Source: Paramyrothecium sp. XJ0827
Taxonomy: Eukaryota > Ascomycota > Sordariomycetes > Hypocreales > Stachybotryaceae
Reading direction: 5' to 3'
NCBI GenBank assembly: GCA_020881915.1
Contig: JAJFPB010000006.1
Location: forward strand, 1,798,001 to 1,862,000
DNA length: 64,000 nt
Shown here piece by piece: positions 53,577-64,000 of the stretch; the first letter of the stretch is position 1, and each line of letters starts with the position of its first letter. The notes below the pieces were generated by a model. It was not told where the DNA came from and ran no database searches. It worked only from the letters and a program-made list of their open reading frames with translations. The position numbers were made by a program, and so were the translations under genes.

Positions 53577-54468
53577 GCTTGCAAGAGGTCGCCTCACAAG
53601 TGCTGCCACGGACTGCATGTTTCGGGCAGTATTCATTCCTTCGACCTTCTCTTGATTTCCTTGCTTGCTTTCAATAGTTAAATTTGATATTTACCCAAGT
53701 CATGGCTTACACTATGAGGTGCAGCCACTCGGTCTGTTTCTTTTCGATAAATACTGTCGTTCCCTCCATGAATTCAATGATGTTTTTTGTCTTCAAGGAA
53801 AGATCTAAAGAAGTGATGGTGAGCTGGCTTGAGACATATCTCTATGAGATTTGGTAGGAAAGTTACTGATCAAAGAAGTAAAATGTCTCATTATTACTGC
53901 CCGTCTCAGCTCTTTTCTCCCCCTAGTAAAAAGCTAGCTCATATCCTTATGGCAAAGTGTGTCGTTGTCTACAGATGATTAGCAACATGTCGGGAAATAG
54001 TTCAAGACGAGATCACGAGCTCATCATGCGTTATCCGGATCCAGGTGCGCAAATGCCCAATCACTGCTTCAACTTCTTCGCTATGAATAAAGCATTAGAA
54101 TTTGTGACTCACTTAGTCAATGCACAAGTAGTGGCGCCTGCATACTTACTGCTTCAAGGCGTCAAACCCTGCTATGCGGGCAAATCACCTTCATTAGCGT
54201 CGACTCAGCTGAAAATGAATTCAAGTTTTCTTGTGTGGATGTGCGCGGGTACACCAAAAACTGACATTCAGATCTGGTGGCTTGCAAATCCCAGCACATT
54301 TAGTATCTCTACAGAAGAGGTGTCTGGCTTTTAAGCGACTAAGGGGAGTAATCAGAGTGTATAAAAGGCTGTCGTCGCTCCTCGACCTCCCCCCCCCGGA
54401 CATAAAATTACCGTACTGCATACATTTTTAGTTCCGCTAGAAATCCCAAGGCCATCTTCATTCAAGCG
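53577..54468. other. Intergenic, no gene recognised
   Basis: 892 bp. Open frame 53957-54334 (+) has no domain and lacks a credible start. A TATA box for the next gene is at 54360-54368 and a C-run at 54390-54398. Confidence 0.5.
54360..54368 (+). promoter_or_regulatory. TATA box of the metalloprotease-like gene
   Basis: TATAAAAGG, 109 bp upstream of the ATG at 54469. Confidence 0.5.
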
Positions 54469-55659
54469 ATGCTTAGCCAAGCTGGTACTATCGTGTTCTT
54501 TACTGGTGCTCTGCTCTCGCTGCAAGTAGTCCATGCTTATGATATCGACGTGCAGTCATGTGGCGGCGAGGGTAGCAAGAATTATAACTATGTACAGAGG
54601 TCTGTAGCAGATGCTCTATTGTTGGCAACGACGGGATTGGAGATGCTCTCTGAGGGAAACCTTCAAGAAACCCAGCTCAGCGACTCCAGAACGAAGCTGT
54701 GGCATACAGGAGACCCCATATTGCTGGGAAAGATCCGTGGTAAGTAATTGGGTTTGTACTCCAAGAATGAAAACGCTTACAAACAATCTCTGAAGGGTAT
54801 CTTCAAAAAGTGGTTGCGGAGCCGTTGCTTTTCGAACTTGGGATAGGGTCTTCTCCACTCATCTACTGCAACGACCTGAACTTTGAAAGAATTGGAGAAG
54901 GCGTGCTTCAGGATGGACAAAGAGGTATCGCTTTCCAATTCGAGCCCGATGAATTTCATTCGTCCACAAACCGTCTGGTCAGCGCGAAAGGCAGACTGAG
55001 GGCTGCCCATGGCAAGATCTTTCCTCGTTCATACTCAGCGGCCATTGTGCTCATTGACGCGGGGCCCGGCCGTGTTAGTGTCTCACCAGCTTCCAGCGAG
55101 AATGTGGCCACTTTTGACGAGATTGTTAATCTTCCTCTCAATGAGTTACCGGCTCGTCTAGGCCTGCTATCCGACAGAAGGGAAAGTGGCTTGTATTCTG
55201 GCAAGACGCTTGATTCGATCGCAGGCCAGATGCTGACATCGTTTGCTCTATTACACGAATTTCTGCACCATTCGGAATCGACGCCAAGTAATTGTCTCGT
55301 GGAGCACCCCATAGACATCCGACTAACAGAATGTAGTTACGAAAGGCGTCGACGAAGTATACGGCTTTAATCGATGCAAAGGAACATATAACTCGAATGA
55401 GAATCAAAACGACATGATCAACAATTTTGAGGAGGCTATAGCTAATGCAGACACATACGCGTATTGGTGCCTGAGTAGGTTTTTCACTGTTCCAACTGCC
55501 TGGTGACGACGAGAAAAACTGACGATTTATGAGGTGCACTTGTGGAGAAGACAACACCATACATAGTCATGTAAGTTGCGCCGCGAAATTTTATATAGTA
55601 TAGTTCTAAAGTCTTACAGGGATGGGGTTCTACAGATTGCGAGTGAGACGGAGGATTAG
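54469..55659 (+). CDS. Secreted metalloprotease-like protein (M35/aspzincin-type)
   Basis: Exons 54469-54739, 54796-55287, 55337-55474, 55534-55570 and 55620-55659 give 325 aa; all four introns are GT-AG and the frame closes. A signal peptide covers about residues 1-23. The zinc motif is LLHEFLHH (HExxH, near 55254-55268). Exon 3 supplies the rest of the M35/lysine-specific-endopeptidase pattern: a VYGFNRC block and ANADTYAYWCL, where Asp residues near VDEVYG could be the third ligand. The canonical GTxD is changed to GVDEVYG, so ligand geometry is uncertain. The last two exons (37 and 40 nt) are very small; if the fourth intron is retained the protein ends a few residues earlier at a TAA. 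Confidence 0.7.
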
Positions 55660-56431
55660 GATCTCTGGATCAAATGTGGGTAGTCGATGTTAGGCCGGTT
55701 CAGGTTCTGCATGCCGCAGAGTCTTCCGTTCGGTATTATAAAAGGCTTGAAGTCACTGCAGGACAATTTGCATGGCTTTCTTCAGGGAGTCGGTGCTATA
55801 CGCCAACAAGACTATGGCCATTAGGGCTTTAGGCGACGGACAGAACCAAGCTCACCCTTGACCTTGAATGCAAATGACTCAGATTCGTCGAAACCGCTGG
55901 GGTCTCCATGCGACTAAAAAAGGCAAACAGTAGAACGACCAGGCAACTGCGCAGCGCGATAGTTCGACACAACTTTGCTCCCTCTGAATGACCCTTTCTG
56001 CGTTAAATTTTGCTTTGAGCTATAGCGTTTACCCCTGCCGTATGGCGAAAGCATGGATCAGAAGAGTACATTGGAATTGCGAACAAGTTTTCAGCATCTT
56101 TCCTGGACCATCTTATGCTTTGACATGATTTCATAGGCCGAAAACAAATCGGCAATTGTCCCTGTGTAACGAAGGGTTATAGCTGTGCGTCCTTTGGCAG
56201 TGTTATTACAGCAACAAGATGAAAACAACATACAGTGCTTTGGCTGATTACAAATACACGCTCAGCAATCCCGGGGCCTTACCGTTTGTGGCAGTGGAGA
56301 CGCGACTTGATGCTCAAGTACAATGCTTATCCTTGTCCTTCTGACGCGTGCTCACAGATGCTTTCCCATCTGCAAAGCTAAATGCAGCGTAGAGATATCT
56401 TGCGAGAGCCCTGACAACTGGGGTAAACAAC
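55660..56431. other. Intergenic, no gene recognised
   Basis: 772 bp between the metalloprotease-like gene and the basic-ankyrin regulator. No open frame with a domain. Confidence 0.5.
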
Positions 56432-57502
56432 ATGGATCTCCGCATTGAACTCGGGGATTCGCCCGCCGAACGACGCCGCCAGCAAAATCGCTTGGCACAA
56501 CGTAGATGGCGCGGTGAGTTTATACAGTACTTCTGAATCACTACAGCATCCGAACTTCTAGTACAATGCTAATTTTTCAAGATAGAGAAGAAATTCCAGC
56601 GTCTCGGCACTTCGAGAAATTCATCTGAGAACACTTCAGCAGCAACAGAAACCTCGACTACAGGAACAAAAGCTTGCTCATCCATTGCGTATCAGGGCAT
56701 GACACTTAATCCGTCAGCCAATAATCTTCAACCCAATACTTCGGATTTGGACACCAGTTTCCTGGATTGGAACGCCATCGCAGGCTCTCTGAGCACCAAT
56801 AGCATTTCTGTTAGTTCGTCATCAGGACTGCCGGAGCTTGGCGATGGAATCCTCCTTCTTGAAGATTCTTTGCCTGCCTCTGAAGGGCGACCAGGCCTCG
56901 GTTACCTCAATCTCACCACGTTGCAAAGCACAACAAACAACGATGTCAACGTCATTGCTTCGCAAAGATCCCCATGGCTTGATAAGCAGCTTCGTATGGC
57001 ACCAAAGCCGCTTAATCATGTCGGCTGGCTTAATGTGCTCCATATTGCTGCTCAAGAGGGACACGGGCACATGGTGAAGATGCTCCTGCAGCATGGTCTT
57101 GACCCCAATGAGCACGACAGCGACGGCTTGACGCCACTGATGCACGCGAGCATCGAAGGCCACCAGGATATTGTCCATGTACTCCTCACTCATGGAGCAC
57201 GAATAGGCGTTGCTGACCATGAGAATCGAACTGCACTCCATTGGGCTGTCTTACACCAACGTGAGAGTATCCTTCTTACCCTACTAGAGCATAACTCAGC
57301 AACAAGCCCGGAGGATACAACTCAGAATATGGCGGCAACGACTCGTCTTGACGTCAACGCTTACGACGATGCAGGATGGGCTCCCCTGCACATGGCGGTC
57401 GACCGTGGATTCGAGGCTGGTGTTCGTATCCTGATTCAACACGGCGCCAACATGAGTTTTATGGCACGGAAGTGTCCATACTCGGGCACGAATGGGACTT
57501 AA
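56432..57502 (+). CDS. ToxE-like basic-ankyrin (bANK) transcription regulator
   Basis: Exons 56432-56513 and 56586-57502 give 332 aa. Residues 12-30 are a bZIP-type basic region (ERRRQQNRLAQRRWREKK), split by the intron after its second WR; no leucine zipper follows. A Ser/Thr/Asn-rich linker leads to about four ankyrin repeats: NVLHIAAQEGHGHMVKMLLQ, GLTPLMHASIEGHQDIVHVLL, RTALHWAVLHQRESILLTLL and GWAPLHMAVDRGFEAGVRIL. A basic region without zipper plus ankyrin repeats is the architecture of ToxE, the pathway-specific activator of the HC-toxin genes of Cochliobolus carbonum, and of related regulators of secondary-metabolite clusters. No synthase gene is present in this window. The C-terminus after NMSFMARK may be mis-ended if another intron exists. 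Confidence 0.85.
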
Positions 57503-58039
57503 ATCCAGGCTACCCATGCTCACTTATTATAGGAGCAGTAGAAACCCTCGCCTATCAAGAGGCTTATTACATCACTCCAAAGGCTGATTCATGTTGCAAT
57601 TGATCTCTGAACATAACAGTGATATCTCGAACATGTATTGCATTCAAACCCCTACGCCTTGTCTCATGACTTCAACAAAGAAATTCAAGCTTGGCGGATG
57701 GATCAACACAGCAGCGTCATCGATAAGATAGCCTGGCGAATGACGTATGCGTCACCTCAACTGGAGTTGGCGGCATGATCTTGACGCTTTTTTTGAGGCA
57801 AGTAATTGATGATGTACATTCTTCTTATACCAGATTGTCCAGCAGGGTGGATCGAAGGGCACCGCCAGATCCTAATCAAGGTCAAGAAAAATGACAGGTC
57901 AAGGACTCTACGTTGTGGACCCGAGCTTCGCTCAATCGCAACACCTCCCTCTTTTGTGACGAAAATGGATATTGAGTTTCTCTAAATGTGCTGGGTCCCA
58001 TTTTCGAGAATATAGTACTTCTGGTAAATATACAGGTGT
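57503..58039. other. Convergent intergenic region
   Basis: Between the ends of the bANK regulator and the rhodopsin-like gene. Possible further bANK exon material near 57470-57603 is in a different frame; nothing certain. Confidence 0.4.
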
Positions 58040-59388
58040 TCACGCAAAACTCGTACTTGTACATAACCGCCCTTCGCTGTGTTCGATATCTTGCGAACCT
58101 TTGGCGGACGACGGCGGTTTCGATGACGTCGTCGGCACTCTTTCCAGTGCGGTGAAACCTCTCAGTGAGGATGGCAACCCTTGCAGGTAGAGGTTATGAT
58201 GTGATAGGGGGGAGGGTGCTTTGTTAGATGGTTGGCCGTGTTGGCCTTGGATGTCTTTGACAATGGCCAAGAAGAAGGCTGTATTGGCGACGATACAAGC
58301 GCATAAGATCTCGATTGAAGCCCACTAAAATTGGCTTGTCAGTCGGATGCCGTTAGGCATGTCTTGTGGAGGTCGAATCTTACCATGGAGCGAGATCTCT
58401 GCGTCACGGAAGCAACAAGAATCAGGGGTATCCGAAGAACGGTAACAACAACAACAAGCAGACCAGTAGCGAAGAGAAAGCTGAGCTGGATTTTACTGCA
58501 TCTCGGTTAACTCCTATTTCCTGGGATAAGGGCCTGAGGAACGTACGCTCTGCGATCCAGTCGAATAAACCTGAGGATGGGGAATGGAAGGATGATGAGG
58601 GCGAGGTCGGTTATGATGTTGAAGATAGCCATAGTCATCAAGTTTGCGAGACCTCTCGTGCACTTGTCGCCTGTAAGAGACGATTTGTTAGCTTCGAACG
58701 CATGAAGATGCCGAGGTGATATTCAACGTACGTTCCGCTGGTGGCACAAGCGTCCACATCCTAAGGCAGCCCATTTAGCAAAACTCCATAAATGATGGCT
58801 TCGTAGGCACTCACAAGCTGAGAGGACGGCATTCGATTGCGGTGGCGATCAAGACGGCGATGAACGTTGCGATTAGGACGAAGCGAAGGGTGCGAACGAT
58901 GACGTTGCCCCATTCGAGCGCATCCATAAACCGGGAGTAGAAACTCAACAAGCAGAGCTTGAGAGACCACAAACTACCAGAGACGCAAGAATCAGCACTG
59001 CCAGTACCATATAAAGACATGTAACACCACATGGTCGTGCTCACAACAGGGCGTAGCATATCCGAGCTGGGATTATGAGTTTTCGGGCCGTTATGCGGTT
59101 GGCTGTGAAAGCCTCGAGCGACAACCCGACGGCGGCGGCCTCGGCAGCTGTGGGCGGCGCAGAGGATTGATTCGGATCGAGTACGAAGTTCGTGATAATG
59201 GTGCTCGTGCGGCCGATGAGCGGGAGCAGCGCAAAGGCCATGTAGGCATCATCGACGCGCCATTGTCGGTGGCAGCTCGTGTGGACCCTGCAGCGGAACA
59301 GCAGGCGGTACGCGCAGCGGGTGAGGATGAGGGTCGCGCAGATGGCCGCCGATGCGATGTCGAAGTGCAAATCGGCAGACAAGGCCAT
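58040..59388 (-). CDS. Fungal rhodopsin-like 7TM integral membrane protein
   Basis: Six exons, 59388-59045, 58973-58815, 58760-58732, 58670-58547, 58495-58384 and 58324-58040, give 350 aa; every junction is GT-AG and the frame closes. The pattern is that of the fungal 7TM family often called integral membrane or rhodopsin-domain proteins: RQWRVDDAYMAFALLPLIG, LWSLKLCLLSFYSRF, FIAVLIATAIECRPL, ERDKCTRGLANLMTMAIFNIITDLALIILPFPILRFI, KIQLSFLFATGLLVVVTVLRI and WASIEILCACIVANTAFFLAIV, then a polar tail. Exon 3 is only 29 nt. Functions in this family are mostly unknown. No retinal-binding Lys assignment is attempted. The call depends on the hand-built exon chain, which reproduces the helix order well. 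Confidence 0.85.
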
Positions 59389-61923
59389 TCCGACGAGAAC
59401 GGGCGGTTCCTCAACTCATGGTCGTCGCGGACTCGAGGGTTTAGCTTCGGGGACGATGTTGTCACAACAAGGGGCAGGTTCCATGCTGTGAAAAGGCGAG
59501 GGGAGCCGGGACTGGAGTCAAGTCATTACGAATGGGATTCAGGGCAGAAAAGGCAAGGAAAAAAAGATCCCAGTCGAATTGACCAAATCCAGGAGGCGGA
59601 GGGCGCGGGGGGCCAGGCCCTGGGCTGATTTGCAACCCGTTGGACGTCAGCCAGAGCCTTGGACGGACGCGGTAAGGCGGATGCAGTTTAGACCGTCCCA
59701 ACGAGCGACTAGCTCCAGTTAGTTTCGACGATATATGTGGGCCGTGCCAGCAGAATCTGGGGGACTGGGAGTGGCCTGGTCGCTGGTGATGGACCACGCT
59801 CCCCTGTTTCTCTATCACCTGTTCTGCCGTTCAATCCGTGATTTCAACCTCGGTCTGTTGCCGCCTGGGCAGGAAGCCGTTTCAAACGCGGTCCTCGAGA
59901 CGCTTCTCCTTTGCCACCAGCTCAATTGTGCGCTCGGCGCAATGCACATTACCACAATTGGGCAACCAAGAGGCTGCGCGGCGCCATAAGCTACAGTCAG
60001 CGCTACACTAAAAGCATTTAGCCGTTCAGCTTGCAGGCGCCGACCGTAATAGCAGTCTGTCTGCATAAACCCCAGAAGAGGAAAAGACGTACAAAAGGCG
60101 TCGCTACCACGGTAAGCTTGCTTATAGTTTGCCGCTTTCCCTTCTGGCGTTTTTACCGTTCTGAGCTCGGGTTCGGGCTGTCGTTCGCCTCACACACACT
60201 CCACTCCGTTCCCTCGGCCTTTCTCAATCGTGGCCGTTGGACGTACGTAACGGTTTACAAGGGTTGAGACCTGCCCAGCGCTCCATAACGCTTTACGAAA
60301 CGTCTGTGAAAATCTCCCACCAATCGTTTATAGTGCAACCTCGCTTTCGGCGAAGTGCCGATAAGATTACATGTCTGGGAATTATGAAGATGGAGAGAGA
60401 AGGAGAGAGAAGGAGATGGGGAGAATGAACTGAACGAACATGACAAAGCATCCCACGACGCGAGCGAAACCGGCAAGCTTTTCTGCGGCCTGTGGCAGAT
60501 GACCAGCATTCGCTGTCATTGGTTGGATTCCAGTGTGGTTGCAGCCATTCGGTCTCGATGTCCTTTAGGCGCCGAAACTCCCCGACTAACGGCGCGTTGC
60601 CCACGATGTATTTGATTGGATGGACGCTTGAAGACGTAATCTTTGGCCGCGCAAATATTCTCGCAACTGTCCGGAAATGAATGCGCAAGAATAACCGATC
60701 TTCCCTGCTTATTGCTATCTCGGGCGATCCCGTCGCACGGGATAATAAATAGCAATTCACTTTATATCCTGGTCTCATCCATATCTACCCGTCTCGCCAA
60801 TGCAGGTTTCGGACTCTAGATGTGAAGCCGGTGAAGCATGAAAAGCTTATTCCTTTCGCGCAGCCACATCTAACTACAGTTGATCTAGTTTACACTCGCT
60901 CAGTCTAGAGCAAGAGTTTAAATAAACTCGAGATAGAATTTCAACCGTTCGTGGCTGTGTCCGGGCAATCCGGCCAAACGACAAAACATGATTTTCAGGC
61001 TTCGGTGTAGCGTCGGCCGACACTCTCTCAACCCCTGATACCCAATTCTCACAGGACAGTCGTTGTCATCTAAGCGGCCCCTGAGTCTCTAGCGCTCGGC
61101 CCAAAGCTCTATGGTAGAACGAGGCAGAGTCAGTGATTTAAGTGCTCGGCGGTGCAAAAGTCCTGTCGAGCCTTAATTTGATATGTGCGGATCCCTGGAT
61201 TAAGAGATTCTGCAGTGATGACCACCTCCTGTGTGCCTGATTTTCTATGATACCAATATGTTAAATGTAAAGGGACAAGGTCTCTGGTATTGGTACTAAT
61301 CAATTCTTTAAGGTCAGCTAAGCATGAGACTACCCTCGCATACTCATGGATATTGTGGAATGAAACTGTAAAGCCCAACCGCCCTTTCGAATAGTAAATC
61401 TGTACCGAAAATCTCAAACACTGGATCGGCCAATCCTTCCAAAAGACGCTTTTATGAACTGGGCCAGCATCGATGCTACTACGCTCGTCCCTTGCTTGAG
61501 CAACTAATAATGTGGAGAGACCGCTGCAGGTGACGATTTGTCATTCGGTGACGAATTTGCGATCAGGGATGTTCTACCAGGCTTCTGACTTGTACACTCG
61601 CCGGCGTTAGGTGGTCAACTTGCAAAACATCAATAGCCCAGAATTGGTCCTTCATTCGCGGTCTTTTCTGAATTTTGGAAGCAATCAACGTCATTCAACG
61701 CTGGGCAACGTGTGATTCGTCCGTCTTCATTACCCTGCATATGCAAGGTGAGACACACGATTATCTTGTATAGTGGGTCAAGCAATGCTTATCAACCAGC
61801 CATACAGAGGTTGCCATAGGTTGAGTACCAGAAGTGTTGATATAAATATTCTTGACAGACTCGCTGGAAGCTGAGAGAAATCAGGTTGATTCATGAAAGC
61901 TTCATCAGTAGTCTCAACTCAAA
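59389..61923. other. Intergenic, no gene recognised
   Basis: 2.5 kb between the rhodopsin-like gene and the SDR. Open frames at 59735-59989 (+), 60293-60778 (-) and 61130-61417 (-) have no domain and overlap others. A GAGA-rich run lies at 60391-60418. A TATA box for the SDR is at 61841-61848. Confidence 0.5.
61841..61848 (+). promoter_or_regulatory. TATA box of the SDR gene
   Basis: TATAAATA, 83 bp upstream of the ATG at 61924. Confidence 0.5.
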
Positions 61924-62770
61924 ATGGCTCCAACAATTGTTCTTATTACCGGGTGCAACAGGGGCATTGGCAGAGGTCTTCTAGAGCTCTATCTTGCGAA
62001 GCCTAACCACACCATCATTGCCGCAAATCGTGAACCTGATGGCGAAACGTCGCAGTCTCTACTTAACATACCCAAGGCCGGAGGTACAAGTCTTCATCTC
62101 GTCAAGATCGATGCCAAGATCCAGGACGACCCTGCGAATGCCGTAAAGCAGCTTGGGTCTCTAGGAATCGACCATATTGATATCCTTATCGCCAATGCCG
62201 GCATTGCGCTGCAGTACTGCAAAGTATCCGAGGTGACCGTGGATCTGATTCAGACGCACATCAATACCAACGTGTATGGCTTCATCTGGCTCTATCAAGC
62301 CACTCTACCACTACTGAAGAAATCCGAGAAACCGGTATGGGTTACCATGGGCTCTTCAGCGGCTTTCCTGACGGTACGATTTCCCACATCAGTGTTCCTG
62401 TTCAGTTGCAGCACTAATTGTCGAATAGAACATGATACCTATGGAAAATGCTGCATACGCTCCGACAAAGTTGCTTGTCCATTGGTATACCAAGGCAATA
62501 CACATTGAAGAACCAACTCTTACCGCTTTTCCCCTCGACCCAGGGTACGTAATTTGCCTGAGTTCAAACAAACAAACCAGCAACTGACATGTGTTCAGGT
62601 GGGTTCAGACGGATCTCGGCAATCGCGCCGCTCATGCTTTTGCATACGAGAAGGCTGCCATCACTGTGGAAGATAGTGTTCATGGAATGATCAAGGTCAT
62701 TGATGCCGCAACAAGGGAAACGCACGGTGGTAGGATGTGGAGCTGGGAAAATAGAGAGGTCCCCTGGTAG
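61924..62770 (+). CDS. Short-chain dehydrogenase/reductase
   Basis: Exons 61924-62373, 62429-62544 and 62599-62770 give 245 aa, a normal classical-SDR length. The cofactor motif TGCNRGIG lies at residues 9-16, the NAG motif near 90, the catalytic Ser in VTMGSSAAF, and the catalytic YxxxK as YAPTK at 160-164 at the start of exon 2. Then comes PLDPGWVQTDLG, the usual segment after the active site. The overall pattern resembles fungal ketoreductases of the norsolorinic-acid-ketoreductase type. It may act on a polyketide or small carbonyl substrate; no polyketide synthase is in view. The dinucleotide preference is not obvious. Confidence 0.9.
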
Positions 62771-64000
62771 TTTGTCGCGCAATACTCTGGTCTACATTCT
62801 CCAACGTCCTTGAATAAGAGTAGACACAAGCTTAATTTCAATCTTACCATGGATCATCAACCGTTCGAACCCTTCTAGATCCACGTGATTATCTCGTCAT
62901 TGGACTCTTAATCAATCTCGACCATTCTCTAGTGTCTGCTGCAGCACCATGAATCTGACCCTGTAGATAGGGCCAGCGACCATACCAATCTATAAGACCC
63001 CGTCTGCAGTAGGTGATGGTGTGGTGCGAGGGCAGGGCAATATGGACCAGAAAACTATGCAAATTGCTAGTCCTCGCCACTTTTAGGTAGTAGAAAAGAG
63101 ACATGGCAGAAGAGTTTCCTAACCTTGGCTTGAGGCTGGAGCACCCTTTTTCCGCATTATTTCATTTAAAAGACCCACTTGAGGCTGATGGGGCCTCAAA
63201 GAAGGATCCTGTCTTTGGGATGTCCGTGCAGCTTACGCGCAGGATTTCAGCCGCTCCCCACGATCGCCAAGCTTATGACATACGGGCTTTTCTTGGCCTG
63301 GTCTAGTGCCTTCACCAATCACCAAGATATAGGGCCGCTTGTCATCAGTGAACTAGGCGATGCTGAGTGCACTCGCGACAATTGTGTGACACGTGTGTAC
63401 ATGGCTTACCATTGGCCTGTCTGCTTCATCCGGCTTTTTGTGTGATTAACATGACCGCGAACCCTTGTCTACAGATGTGCGCCAAGGGCTCGCTTTTGAG
63501 CTTGAGTTCAGACTGTTGGTTGGAAGAAGGATTCTTGGATGGGTGGCTCCAGGACTCTTAACCAATGGGAATACGACAAATGCTAGCACGCTGTATGAAT
63601 AGCAATGACTGGGCCAACAAACATTTCGTCTAACATTCTACAATCAGTATCCGGCATATTGTAGCTGCTAAGCGAGAACAATGGTTCCAGGGGCTGAGTC
63701 AAGATGGTGCTGCAGCTGCTTTGTTGTGATGCAAGCCGGTGTTCTAGACCTTCAGATGCAGGCTATGGTTGGACGCGTACGACTTCTTGTCGCCCGATGA
63801 CAGTGCAAGACGGTGCTCAACCAGATGAATGCCCTATAGCGGGCCGCCCCTTTATGTATGTTAGATTGGCCAGCACCTGTCATTTTTTCAGCGCATTCCC
63901 CGTCCACACCGCCATGAAGGACTACGTGCGCCACCATGTGGTAACCTTTAGTCCCATGCGAAGCGCGCAGATCCAGGTCGGGTAGCGAGAGCCAGTCGCC
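62771..64000. other. Right edge, no gene recognised
   Basis: 1.2 kb. Open frames 63103-63306 (+) and 63704-63985 (+) show no domain or convincing exon continuation. A gene starting or ending beyond the window cannot be excluded. Confidence 0.4.

Noticed and set aside
59735..59989. 84-codon open frame upstream of the rhodopsin-like gene
   Set aside because: No recognisable domain, overlaps a frame on the other strand and has no promoter or exon context.
63704..63985. 93-codon open frame at the right edge
   Set aside because: No domain or signal; could be part of a gene beyond the window but nothing supports it.
1..64000. CRISPR arrays, bacterial operons, ribosome binding sites, attachment sites
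   Set aside because: Gene structure is clearly eukaryotic; no spaced direct repeats of CRISPR type were seen.

Overview
The window looks like nuclear DNA of a filamentous ascomycete (Pezizomycotina, probably a Sordariomycete). The support is gene content and gene structure: many short GT-AG introns of about 45-80 nt, GC-rich exons, and fungal families such as HET, NACHT/NLR-like, Zn(II)2Cys6, a ToxE-like basic-ankyrin regulator, a fungal rhodopsin-like 7TM protein and a Fot1/pogo transposon. Products were named by reading the translated sequence; no database search was run.

Layout. (1) 0.7-7.9 kb is accessory-like: a type II membrane protein with a fucose-lectin-like ectodomain, a secreted epoxide-hydrolase-like enzyme and a 1029-aa HET-domain protein. 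(2) 8.7-34.8 kb is a conserved block: CWF19-like splicing factor, a large alpha/beta hydrolase, fatty-acid-hydroxylase family protein, IML2, SEM1/DSS1, phosphoglycerate kinase, an Mpv17/PMP22 protein, RLP24, NMD3 and a TenA/THI-4 protein. It is interrupted only by a 1650-bp Fot1-like element (15612-17261) with perfect 49-bp terminal inverted repeats and an apparently deleted transposase. RLP24 and NMD3, two 60S-maturation factors, are neighbours on the same strand. (3) 34.9-64 kb is gene-sparse and accessory, with AT-rich islands: a small cysteine-rich secreted protein, a SnoaL-like protein divergent from a Zn2Cys6 regulator, an NmrA-like relic abutting a 5'-truncated NACHT-type gene, a DyP-peroxidase/glycyl-radical-enzyme fusion, a secreted SMP-30-like protein, a beta/gamma-crystallin-like secreted protein, an M35-like metalloprotease, a ToxE-like regulator, a rhodopsin-like membrane protein and an SDR.

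The most unusual object is at 46.2-49.7 kb. A YfeX-type DyP heme peroxidase module is joined to a complete glycyl-radical-enzyme module (pyruvate formate-lyase superfamily) in an apparently aerobic fungus. The peroxidase half has lost a conserved segment and changes reading frame there, while the glycyl-radical half is uninterrupted and keeps the catalytic cysteine and radical glycine positions. I recognised no radical-SAM activase in the window.

Exon boundaries for multi-exon genes were read by hand from GT/AG sites and checked for frame closure (total coding length divisible by three). They are predictions without transcript support.
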